From positions 62,001 through 126,000 of the forward strand of contig JBHYCS010000005.1 in the NCBI GenBank assembly GCA_051861445.1: DNA of 64,000 nucleotides, written 5' to 3'. The stretch comes from Parasediminibacterium sp051861445 (GTDB taxonomy: Bacteria > Bacteroidota > Bacteroidia > Chitinophagales > Chitinophagaceae). The notes below the pieces were generated by a model. It did no database searches. It saw nothing but the letters and a program-made list of their open reading frames with translations, and was not told the DNA's origin. Both the position numbers and the translations under genes were made by a program. Below, in pieces: positions 8,230 to 15,961 of this stretch; within the stretch, counting starts at the first letter, position 1, and each line of letters starts with the position of its first letter.

Positions 8230-9576
8230 TTAACTTATTTTATATTCCTCTAGTTTTCTGTAAAGTGTGGTTAAGGCAATGTTTAATAACTCTGCTGTTT
8301 TGGTTTTGTTGCCATTGGTATAATTAAACACTTTTTGAATGTGCAGTTTTTCAGCACTTGCCAAATCAAAGGCTGATAATTGCTTCTGATTAGAAGAAGT
8401 GTTTTGAGATTGTTGTATATCGATAGGTAAGGTATCAATGGTTAGTTCATTGTTTTCGCTTAAAATAACGCTTCTTTCGATTACATTTTTCAATTCACGT
8501 ATGTTGCCCTTCCAATGGTGTTGTTGTAAGGCTTGTAAGTAGGAGTTGGATAACTTTAATGTTGGTTTATTGGCTTTAACAGCAAAAATGTTTAAAAAAT
8601 GCAAGGCCATATTTTCAATATCACCAATTCTTTCACGAAGTGGAGGTAAGTGTATTTGAAAAACAGAAATACGATAAAACAAATCTTCTCTAAACTGATG
8701 ATTGGTAATTTCTGTTTGTAAATCTCTGTTGGTAGCTGCAATAATGCGTACATCTACTTTTGTGGTTTTACTATCGCCAACTTTTAAAAATTCACCCGTT
8801 TCTAATACTCTGAGCAATTTCGCTTGAAGGTCTAAAGGCATTTCCCCTAATTCATCTAAGAAAACGGTACCACCATTTGCTTCTTCAAAAATACCTTTTG
8901 TATCTTTTAAAGCACCTGTAAATGCACCAGCTTTATGACCAAACAATTCATTTTCTAGCAATTCTTTACTAAATGCAGAACAGTTAACGGCAATAAAATT
9001 TCGATTACTTCTTTTACTACCAGCATGTATCGCTTGTGCAAACACTTCTTTGCCACAACCTGTTTCTCCTGTTAGTAAAACAGTCGTATCGGTTAATGCA
9101 ACTTTTATGGCAGCTTCTGTAGCAGTTTTTATAGCTTTTGAATGACCAATAATGCTACTGAATGAGTATTTGTTTGCCAGCTGTTTCTCTAATTGTTGTA
9201 CCCTTTTTTGAAGGTTTACCTTTTCAATTGCCCTATGTAGTAATGGAATAATTTTATTGTTATCATCACCTTTTGTAATGTAATCAAAAGCTCCATTTTT
9301 AATAGCCTGTACACCATCTGCTATATTACCATAAGCAGTTAAGAGTATAACTTCAACAAAAGAGTACTTTTCTTTAATTGTTTTTACAAGTTCAACACCA
9401 CTGCCGTCAGGAAGTTTTACATCGCATAAAACCAAATCTATCTCTTTTAATTCAAGCTTTTTTAAAGCTGTTCTACAGTCAACTGCTTGATATACTTCAA
9501 AGTTTTCAAGGCTAATTATTTTGGAGAGTAATAAACGTAGTTTTTCTTCATCGTCTACAACCAATATTTTGTTCAT
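8230..9576 (-). CDS. NtrC-family sigma-54-dependent response regulator
   Basis: 448 residues. The receiver domain (about 1-118) has acidic D8/D9, phosphoacceptor D52, T80 and K102. The AAA+ domain (about 140-375) has Walker A GETGCGKE (170-177), the sigma-54-contacting loop GAFTGA (217-222) and Walker B VFLDE. A Fis-type helix-turn-helix ends the protein (about 405-448). On phosphorylation such proteins hydrolyse ATP to open sigma-54 promoters. Its place beside kdp, and the candidate sigma-54 promoter in front of kdp, suggest it controls potassium uptake in place of the usual OmpR-type KdpE. The gene ends at a strong terminator. Confidence 0.92.
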   Translation of the reverse strand: MNKILVVDDEEKLRLLLSKIISLENFEVYQAVDCRTALKKLELKEIDLVLCDVKLPDGSGVELVKTIKEKYSFVEVILLTAYGNIADGVQAIKNGAFDYITKGDDNNKIIPLLHRAIEKVNLQKRVQQLEKQLANKYSFSSIIGHSKAIKTATEAAIKVALTDTTVLLTGETGCGKEVFAQAIHAGSKRSNRNFIAVNCSAFSKELLENELFGHKAGAFTGALKDTKGIFEEANGGTVFLDELGEMPLDLQAKLLRVLETGEFLKVGDSKTTKVDVRIIAATNRDLQTEITNHQFREDLFYRISVFQIHLPPLRERIGDIENMALHFLNIFAVKANKPTLKLSNSYLQALQQHHWKGNIRELKNVIERSVILSENNELTIDTLPIDIQQSQNTSSNQKQLSAFDLASAEKLHIQKVFNYTNGNKTKTAELLNIALTTLYRKLEEYKIS

Positions 9577-9632
9577 TCTTATTAATTATTCGGTTCTAAA
9601 AAGTGTTTTTATGATATTTATTAATTATTACC

Positions 9633-10469
9633 TTATTCAAATTGTTTACGGTAAGCTGTTGGTGTACATTGTTTTACTTGTTTAAACTGTTTACTAAAAT
9701 GTGCCCAACTATTGTATCCACTTTCGTAACACACTTCTAATACCGTTTTGTTACTATTTGCTAAAAGTTTGCAAGCATGACTTATTCTAACATCTTGTAA
9801 AAAATCGAAGTACGTTTTCTTTAAGTTTTTCTTGAAAAATCTGCAAAATGTAGGAATACTCATTTCAGCAACGGCTGCAACTTCTGCCAATGTAATGGGT
9901 TCTAAATAATGGTTGAATGAATAGTCGATAATTTTCTCAATGGCAGGATTAATATTGTTAGCAGCGGCAATAAAGTTTTTGGTTAAATAAATTTTTTGTG
10001 AGTCTAACGCCATGCATTGCAAACAATCTAATAAAAGCATTAATCGTTCGTAGCCTTTTGCCTTCTCAATGGTAGTAAGTTTTGTGGCAACTTGTTGTAA
10101 TGCTTGTTGCTGTAGCTGAATGCCATCTTTTTTTAGAAGAAACGATTGAATGTTTTTTAATTCAGGTAACAGTAAAAACGATTTACCAAAAAAGTCTTTC
10201 TTAAATTGGCAAACAATGGCACTACCGACCATTTTAGGATGATTTTTTCGAAACCAATGGGGTAAATTACCTGCAATAAAATACACTTCACCGGTTTTAT
10301 ATTCTCCTACATAGTCGCCTATCATGATAGTTCCATAGCCTTGCGTAATTAATATCAATTCATATTCTTCATGTTGATGCCAATTGGTTTCAAAATTGGG
10401 TGTAGTATAGGTTCTGCAAGCAAAAGATTGGTTTTCTTCTACAAATATTTTTTGAATAAGTGTTTTCAT
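9633..10469 (-). CDS. AraC-family regulator, probably of xylose genes
   Basis: 278 residues. The N-terminal cupin-like ligand domain (about 15-100) contains NWHQHEEYELILITQGYG. The C-terminal double helix-turn-helix (about 175-278) contains AEMSIPTFCRFFKKNLKKT and ends with the AraC signature YESGYNSWAHFSKQFKQV. It is divergent from xylulokinase with 162 bp between, the common layout for a local sugar regulator, so xylose or a derivative is the inferred ligand. The sigma-54 regulator follows 56 bp downstream on the same strand with no obvious terminator between, so some read-through is possible. Confidence 0.88.
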   Translation of the reverse strand: MKTLIQKIFVEENQSFACRTYTTPNFETNWHQHEEYELILITQGYGTIMIGDYVGEYKTGEVYFIAGNLPHWFRKNHPKMVGSAIVCQFKKDFFGKSFLLLPELKNIQSFLLKKDGIQLQQQALQQVATKLTTIEKAKGYERLMLLLDCLQCMALDSQKIYLTKNFIAAANNINPAIEKIIDYSFNHYLEPITLAEVAAVAEMSIPTFCRFFKKNLKKTYFDFLQDVRISHACKLLANSNKTVLEVCYESGYNSWAHFSKQFKQVKQCTPTAYRKQFE

Positions 10470-10511
10470 TTGATATGCATATAGCCGTTATTTTATCAGT
10501 ATTTATCTGTG

Positions 10512-10557
10512 AAAATAGTTTTTTTTGACAAGATAGCATACTATGTTTCTAAAATAG
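10512..10557 (+). promoter_or_regulatory. Phased ATAG direct repeats in the araC-xylB gap
   Basis: AAAATAG (10512), AGATAG (10531) and AAAATAG (10551) recur at about 18-21 bp, roughly two helical turns, in the intergenic region shared by the AraC regulator and xylB. AraC-family proteins usually bind two half-sites in direct repeat at about this spacing. The motif is short and AT-rich, so chance is possible. Confidence 0.25.
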
Positions 10558-10631
10558 CAGTTGTAATGCATAAAATAAAAGCCAAATTTTGGGTGAAATA
10601 AAAACGATTGTTTTTTTAATAAACAAGCTAT

Positions 10632-12107
10632 ATGTTATTATTAGGAATAGATATAGGTACTTCTTCAATCAAAGTTGCAGTAGTTGACGTTAACACTCAA
10701 CAATGTGTAGCATCGGCACAATATCCAGAAACAGAATCAGCCATAAAAGCATTACAAGTAGGTTGGGCTGAACAGTCACCAACGATGTGGTGGCAACATA
10801 CTCAAATGGCTATTCAAAAGATGCATGCCAAAGCATTGTACAATCCTCAAGATATTGCAGCTATTGGCATTGCTTATCAAATGCATGGACTCGTTTGTGT
10901 AAATAAACAGCAAGAAGTACTGAGAGATAGCATTATTTGGTGCGATAGTAGGGCTGTAAATATTGGCGACAAAGCGTTTGACCAAATTGGAGAAGAAAAA
11001 TGTTTATCTCATTTGCTTAATTCTCCAGGTAATTTTACAGCAAGTAAATTGGCTTGGGTAAAAGAAAATGAACCACATATTTTTGAGCAAATAGACGCCA
11101 TCATGTTGCCAGGCGATTATATTGCTATGCAACTTACAGGCAATATAACTACATCTGCATCTGCTTTGTCAGAAGGTGTTTTTTGGGATTTCAGAAACAA
11201 TGAAGTTTCAGCAGATGTTTTGCAATATTTTGGTTTTCATTCCTCATTAATTCCATCTATTCAACCTGTTTTTTCAAAACATGGATTGTTAAAAGACGAT
11301 GTGGCTCAATTACTTTCTTTGCCGCCTCAAATTCCAGTTACTTATAAAGCCGGTGATCAGCCCAATAATGCTCTTTCATTAAATGTATTTCAACCCGGTG
11401 AAGTAGCGGCAACTGCTGGCACTTCTGGTGTAATTTATGGTGTTGGAGATACTTTACAATACGATAAACAATCTAGAATTAACGGTTTTGCTCACGTAAA
11501 TCATACTGAAAACAGTACAAGAATTGGTACTTTATTATGTATTAATGGAACTGGAATTGCCAATAGTTTTACTAGAAAGTTATTAGCTGTAGATACCGAA
11601 TACGCTATCTTAAACACTCAAGCAAAACAAATTTCAATAGGTGCAGAAGGCTTGTCCATATTGCCTTTTGGTAATGGAGCAGAACGCATTTTTAACAATA
11701 AAACCATCGGTGCACATTATCAAAATATCAACTTTAATGTGCATACTCAAGCTCATTTTTTTAGAGCCGTTCAAGAAGGTATTGCTTTTTCTTTTAGATA
11801 TGGTTTAGATATTATGAAAGAAAATGGAATTCAACCCTCTGTTATTAGAGCTGGAAAGGCCAATTTATTTTTAAGTGAAGTATTTGTAAATGCATTTGTA
11901 AATGCTACCAATGTACCTGTAGAATTATACGAAACAGATGGAAGTATTGGTGCAGCAAAAGGAGCTGGAATTGGTGCAGGAATTTACAATAGTGAAAAAG
12001 AGGCATTTGCAAATATGAAGCCGCTGCAACTAGTTGAGCCTACAGTTCATGAGGCTTATAACGATGCTTATGAACATTGGAAACAATTATTAATGAAATA
12101 TTTATAA
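10632..12107 (+). CDS. xylB: Xylulokinase
   Basis: 491 residues, the normal length for FGGY-family xylulokinases. The N-terminal phosphate-binding motif GIDIGTSSIKV (5-15), the substrate motifs YQMHGLV and WCDSRAVN, and the second actin-like ATPase domain with AGDQPNNAL and TAGTSGVIYG are visible. It phosphorylates D-xylulose to xylulose 5-phosphate. Xylose isomerase follows after 62 bp, then the symporter, forming a complete import-isomerise-phosphorylate set. Confidence 0.95.
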   Translation: MLLLGIDIGTSSIKVAVVDVNTQQCVASAQYPETESAIKALQVGWAEQSPTMWWQHTQMAIQKMHAKALYNPQDIAAIGIAYQMHGLVCVNKQQEVLRDSIIWCDSRAVNIGDKAFDQIGEEKCLSHLLNSPGNFTASKLAWVKENEPHIFEQIDAIMLPGDYIAMQLTGNITTSASALSEGVFWDFRNNEVSADVLQYFGFHSSLIPSIQPVFSKHGLLKDDVAQLLSLPPQIPVTYKAGDQPNNALSLNVFQPGEVAATAGTSGVIYGVGDTLQYDKQSRINGFAHVNHTENSTRIGTLLCINGTGIANSFTRKLLAVDTEYAILNTQAKQISIGAEGLSILPFGNGAERIFNNKTIGAHYQNINFNVHTQAHFFRAVQEGIAFSFRYGLDIMKENGIQPSVIRAGKANLFLSEVFVNAFVNATNVPVELYETDGSIGAAKGAGIGAGIYNSEKEAFANMKPLQLVEPTVHEAYNDAYEHWKQLLMKYL

Positions 12108-12169
12108 CTTTTTGTTCTTCTTACAAATGCATAGAAGACAATTTTTGATACACAATAAAACAGAAAAAT

Positions 12170-13501
12170 ATGAGTAATGTAATTACTGGTACAACTGAGT
12201 TTTTTAAAGGGATTCCACAAATTAAATTTGAAGGTGTGGAAAGTGATAATCCAATGGCGTTTAGATGGTATGATGAAAATAGAATAATAGCAGGCAAACC
12301 CATGAAAGAACATTTTCGATTTGCTTGTGCTTATTGGCATAGCTTCTGTGGAAGTGGAGCCGATCCATTTGGTGAAGCAACACATATTTTTCCATGGAAT
12401 GTAAAATTAGATCCCATAGAAAAAGCGAAAGATAAAATGGATGCTGCTTTTGAATTTATTACCAAAATGAATTTGCCATTCTATTGTTTTCATGATACCG
12501 ATATTGTAGATTATGGAAACAATGTTTTGGAAAACGAAAGACGTTTAGAAGCTTTGGTTGCTTATGCAAAAGAAAAGCAAGCAGCTAGTGGGGTTCAATT
12601 ACTTTGGGGAACTGCAAACTTATTTTCTCATAAACGATACATGAATGGGGCAAGCACCAATCCTGATTTTCATGTATTAACACATGGAGCAGCTCAGGTA
12701 AAAGCGGCTATTGATGCTACCATAGAATTAGGTGGTTCTGGCTATACATTTTGGGGTGGAAGAGAAGGATACATGAGTTTGTTGAATACCAACATGAAAC
12801 GTGAACAAGAGCATTTTGCTACGTTTTTACATACAGCAAAAGACTATGCAAGAAAAAATGGTTTTAAAGGTGTTTTCTTTATCGAACCAAAGCCTTGTGA
12901 GCCCAGCAAACATCAATACGATTATGACAGTGAAACTGTAATTGGCTTTTTGCGTAAATACGATTTATTGAACGATTTTAAATTGAATTTAGAAGTCAAT
13001 CATGCTACACTTGCAGGCCACACTTTTCAACATGAAGTACAAGTTGCTGTAGATAATGGTATGTTAGGTAGTATGGATGCAAACAGAGGCGATTATCAAA
13101 ATGGTTGGGATACCGATCAGTTTCCTACCAACTTAAACGAATTGGTAGAAACCATGTTAATTTTCTTAGAAGGAGGTGGATTAAAAGGTGGTGGAATTAA
13201 TTTTGATGCAAAAATTAGAAGGAACAGTACCGATCCTCAAGACTTGTTCTATGCACATATTGGTGGTATGGATGCTTTTGCAAGAGCTTTAATTGTTGCA
13301 GATAACATTTTACAAAAATCTGATTATTCAAAAATTAGAGCCAATCGATATGCCTCTTTTGATAGTGGATTGGGTAAAGAATTCGAAAATGGACAATTGT
13401 CTTTAGAAGATTTGAGAAAATATGCTATTGAACATGGAGAGCCAACAGCAATGAGCGGTAAGCAAGAATATTTAGAGAATATTATCAATCGTTATATCTA
13501 A
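12170..13501 (+). CDS. xylA: Xylose isomerase
   Basis: 443 residues, typical of class II enzymes. Active-site signatures are YCFHDTDI with catalytic His108, WGGREGY, FIEPKPCEPSKHQYD (metal ligand Glu239, Lys241), EVNHATLAGHTFQHE and DANRGDYQNGWDTDQFP. It converts D-xylose to D-xylulose using two divalent metals. It is followed by a strong hairpin terminator, so the downstream symporter has its own promoter or relies on read-through. Confidence 0.98.
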   Translation: MSNVITGTTEFFKGIPQIKFEGVESDNPMAFRWYDENRIIAGKPMKEHFRFACAYWHSFCGSGADPFGEATHIFPWNVKLDPIEKAKDKMDAAFEFITKMNLPFYCFHDTDIVDYGNNVLENERRLEALVAYAKEKQAASGVQLLWGTANLFSHKRYMNGASTNPDFHVLTHGAAQVKAAIDATIELGGSGYTFWGGREGYMSLLNTNMKREQEHFATFLHTAKDYARKNGFKGVFFIEPKPCEPSKHQYDYDSETVIGFLRKYDLLNDFKLNLEVNHATLAGHTFQHEVQVAVDNGMLGSMDANRGDYQNGWDTDQFPTNLNELVETMLIFLEGGGLKGGGINFDAKIRRNSTDPQDLFYAHIGGMDAFARALIVADNILQKSDYSKIRANRYASFDSGLGKEFENGQLSLEDLRKYAIEHGEPTAMSGKQEYLENIINRYI

Positions 13502-13524
13502 TTTCGAGGATAATCGTTTTTTTT

Positions 13525-13559
13525 AAGCCAGACTTTTTTATATGTCTGGCTTTTTTTCA
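13525..13559 (+). terminator. Terminator after xylA
   Basis: The stem AAGCCAGAC / GTCTGGCTT (9 bp) with a 10-nt T-rich loop is followed by a run of T. It lies 24 bp after the xylA stop. Confidence 0.88.
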
Positions 13560-13663
13560 AATATGGAGGCTTTAATTGTCAAAAGAACACTTAAATTTTG
13601 AATGTATTTATAAATTAACTTTCTTTACTTCGTCACTCACAAATCAAAACTAAGTTTCGCCAC

Positions 13664-15346
13664 ATGAAAACTTTATCAACTCAAGATTACATTATCTTTT
13701 TAATCTACTTTTTTGTAGTAGCAGGTTATGGTTACTGGATTTACAAGAAAAAACAAAACAAAGAAGCTGGTAGTAAAGACTACTTTTTGGCCGAAGGTTC
13801 ACTTACATGGTGGGCTATTGGTGCTTCGTTAATTGCCTCAAACATTTCTGCTGAGCAATTTATTGGAATGAGTGGGAATGGTTTTAAAATGGGATTGGCT
13901 ATTTCTACGTACGAATGGATGGCTGCTGCTACATTAATGATTGTGGCTATCTTTTTTATTCCAGTGTATTTGAAGAATAAAATTTATACTATGCCACAGT
14001 TTTTAAATCAACGCTACAATTCAACAGTAGCAATGATTATGGCTGTGTTTTGGTTGTTGCTATATGTAGTTGTAAATCTTACTTCTATCTTGTATTTAGG
14101 AGCATTGGCAATTAGCAGTATTTCTGGAATTAACTTATATGTATGCTTGTACGCATTGGCCATTTTTGCTATCATCATTACTTTAGGTGGTATGAAAGTA
14201 ATTGGATATACCGATGTAATTCAAGTGTTTTTCTTGATTTTAGGAGGATTGGTTACTACTTATTTAGCCTTAACATTGGTAGCAGATCATTACGGTAGTT
14301 CGGGTGTAATCAGTGGTTTTAAATTGATGATGGAAAAATCGGACGACCATTTTCATATGATTTTTAGTAAAGACAATGCAAACTTCCCAAGTTTACCAGG
14401 TTTAACCGTTTTAGTTGGTGGTATGTGGATTGTAAATTTAAATTACTGGGGTTGTAATCAATACATTACTCAAAGAGCATTGGGTGCAGATATTAAAACA
14501 GCAAGAGGTGGTATTTTATTTGCCGCATTCTTAAAGTTATTAATGCCTGTAATTGTGGTTTTGCCTGGTATTGCAGCTTATGTTTTGTATCAAGAAGGTT
14601 ATTTTCAACAAGAAATGATGGTAAATGGAGAATTGGTGCAAGATAAAGCCTATCCTGTATTATTAAACTTATTACCATCTGGATTAAAAGGATTGGCTTT
14701 TGCAGCATTAACAGCAGCAATTGTAGCCTCTTTAGCGGGAAAAGCAAATAGTATTTCTACCATTTTTACATTAGATATTTATAAGAAAAAATTAAATGAA
14801 TCTGCTAGTGAAGACCAGTTGGTAAAAGTTGGTAAAATTACTGTTGTAGCTGCCATGATTATTGCGTGTATTCTTTCTCCATTTATGGGTATCGATAAAA
14901 AAGGTGGTTTTGAATTTATTCAAGAATATACAGGTTTCGTTAGTCCTGGTATTTTTGCCATGTTTATTCTAGGTTTTTTCTGGAAAAAAACCACTTCAAA
15001 TGCAGCCATGTTTGCTACTATCGGTGGTTTTGGTATGTCGGTTTTATTTAAATTCTTACCTAAAATTGTAAATCTTGAATGGTTGCAGCCATTAGGTTTT
15101 GCAACATTGGTACGTCAAGAAGATGGAAGCATGATTTACGAAATACCATTTTTAGATAGAATGGGTTTTGTATTTGTAATCTGTATTATTATGATGTACT
15201 TTATTAGTATGCTTGAGAATAGAAAAGGTGTTAAAACAAATGGTTTAGAGGTAGATGCAAGTATGTTTAAAATGAGCAATAGCTTTGCTGTAGGTGCATT
15301 GATTATTTGTGGAATTTTAGTTGCATTGTATTCATTCTTCTGGTAA
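13664..15346 (+). CDS. Sodium/sugar symporter (SSS family), probable xylose transporter
   Basis: 560 residues with about 13-14 membrane helices. SSS/SGLT hallmarks are the early GSKDYFLAEGSLTWWAIGAS, ASNISAEQFIGMSG (Na+ site region), YTMPQFLNQRYN and FAALTAAIVASLAGKANSIST. The family couples Na+ entry to sugar uptake across the inner membrane. The xylose substrate is inferred from position behind xylB and xylA under the AraC regulator. A large cytoplasmic/periplasmic loop with LPSLPGLTVLVGGMW is in the expected place. It ends just before a hairpin terminator. Confidence 0.92.
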   Translation: MKTLSTQDYIIFLIYFFVVAGYGYWIYKKKQNKEAGSKDYFLAEGSLTWWAIGASLIASNISAEQFIGMSGNGFKMGLAISTYEWMAAATLMIVAIFFIPVYLKNKIYTMPQFLNQRYNSTVAMIMAVFWLLLYVVVNLTSILYLGALAISSISGINLYVCLYALAIFAIIITLGGMKVIGYTDVIQVFFLILGGLVTTYLALTLVADHYGSSGVISGFKLMMEKSDDHFHMIFSKDNANFPSLPGLTVLVGGMWIVNLNYWGCNQYITQRALGADIKTARGGILFAAFLKLLMPVIVVLPGIAAYVLYQEGYFQQEMMVNGELVQDKAYPVLLNLLPSGLKGLAFAALTAAIVASLAGKANSISTIFTLDIYKKKLNESASEDQLVKVGKITVVAAMIIACILSPFMGIDKKGGFEFIQEYTGFVSPGIFAMFILGFFWKKTTSNAAMFATIGGFGMSVLFKFLPKIVNLEWLQPLGFATLVRQEDGSMIYEIPFLDRMGFVFVICIIMMYFISMLENRKGVKTNGLEVDASMFKMSNSFAVGALIICGILVALYSFFW

Positions 15347-15367
15347 AATCATACATTCAAATATTTC

Positions 15368-15402
15368 AAGGCTATCTCTAACAGTTGAGGTAGCCTTTTT
15401 TT
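15368..15402 (+). terminator. Terminator after the symporter
   Basis: AAGGCTATCTC pairs with GAGGTAGCCTT (11 bp, one G-T wobble) and is followed by seven T. It closes the xylose cluster. Confidence 0.85.
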
Positions 15403-15474
15403 ATCAGAAATATTTAGAGTATTTTTCGTTTTTATCTTTCCAAAAAACAAAGATTCTTTTCAAACTACAACAAC

Positions 15475-15951
15475 ATGGATACGAATATTTTAGCCATACA
15501 ACAATTTTATACAGCTTTTCAGCAAAAAAAATTTGCTACTATGAATAGTTTATATGCAGAAAATATTGCTTTTAGCGATCCTGTATTTGGGTTGCTGCAA
15601 GGCAATGAAGTAAGAGCAATGTGGCAAATGTTGTGTACCAATGCAAAAGATTTTTCTTTAGTTTTTGATGACATTAAAACCGATGATGGTGAATACTATA
15701 CCTGTAATTGGACTGCTTCTTATTTGTTTTCTGCCACTAATACAAGAGTTGTTAATAAATGTAAAGCCTACATGCGATTAAAAGATGGCGTTATTATTGA
15801 ACATAGCGATGCCTTTAATTTTTATCGTTGGTGTAGACAAGCATTAGGTTTGGTAGGCTTGTTATTAGGGTTTACCAATTTTATGCAAAATCGTGTTTCA
15901 AAAAATGCTCGGAAAAAATTGAATCAATTTATGGAAAAGAATAATTTATAG
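15475..15951 (+). CDS. NTF2-like (SnoaL-type) protein
   Basis: 158 residues. Residues ~5-118 have the NTF2-like alpha+beta pattern: an N-terminal helix pair (IQQFYTAFQQKKFATMNSLYAENIAFSDPVFG), WQMLCTNAKDFSLVF, then strands ending DGVIIEHSDAFNFYRW. A hydrophobic C-terminal helix (GLVGLLLGFTNFM) and basic tail RVSKNARKKLNQF follow, as in many nuclear-transport-factor-2-family proteins of Bacteroidota. These folds serve as isomerases, hydratases or binding domains, and no specific substrate can be read here. It is convergent with the next gene at 10 bp. Confidence 0.75.
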   Translation: MDTNILAIQQFYTAFQQKKFATMNSLYAENIAFSDPVFGLLQGNEVRAMWQMLCTNAKDFSLVFDDIKTDDGEYYTCNWTASYLFSATNTRVVNKCKAYMRLKDGVIIEHSDAFNFYRWCRQALGLVGLLLGFTNFMQNRVSKNARKKLNQFMEKNNL

Positions 15952-15961
15952 ATTTTATCTC

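Noticed and set aside
10602..10610. AAACGATTG before xylB as a LacI-family operator
   Set aside because: Only the 9-bp core matches; there is no -7 box in front and no dyad symmetry, so chance is likely in AT-rich DNA.
12068..12385. 105-residue frame opposite the start of xylA
   Set aside because: It lies antisense to clear coding sequence and across the xylB-xylA gap with no start context; an artefact of codon bias.
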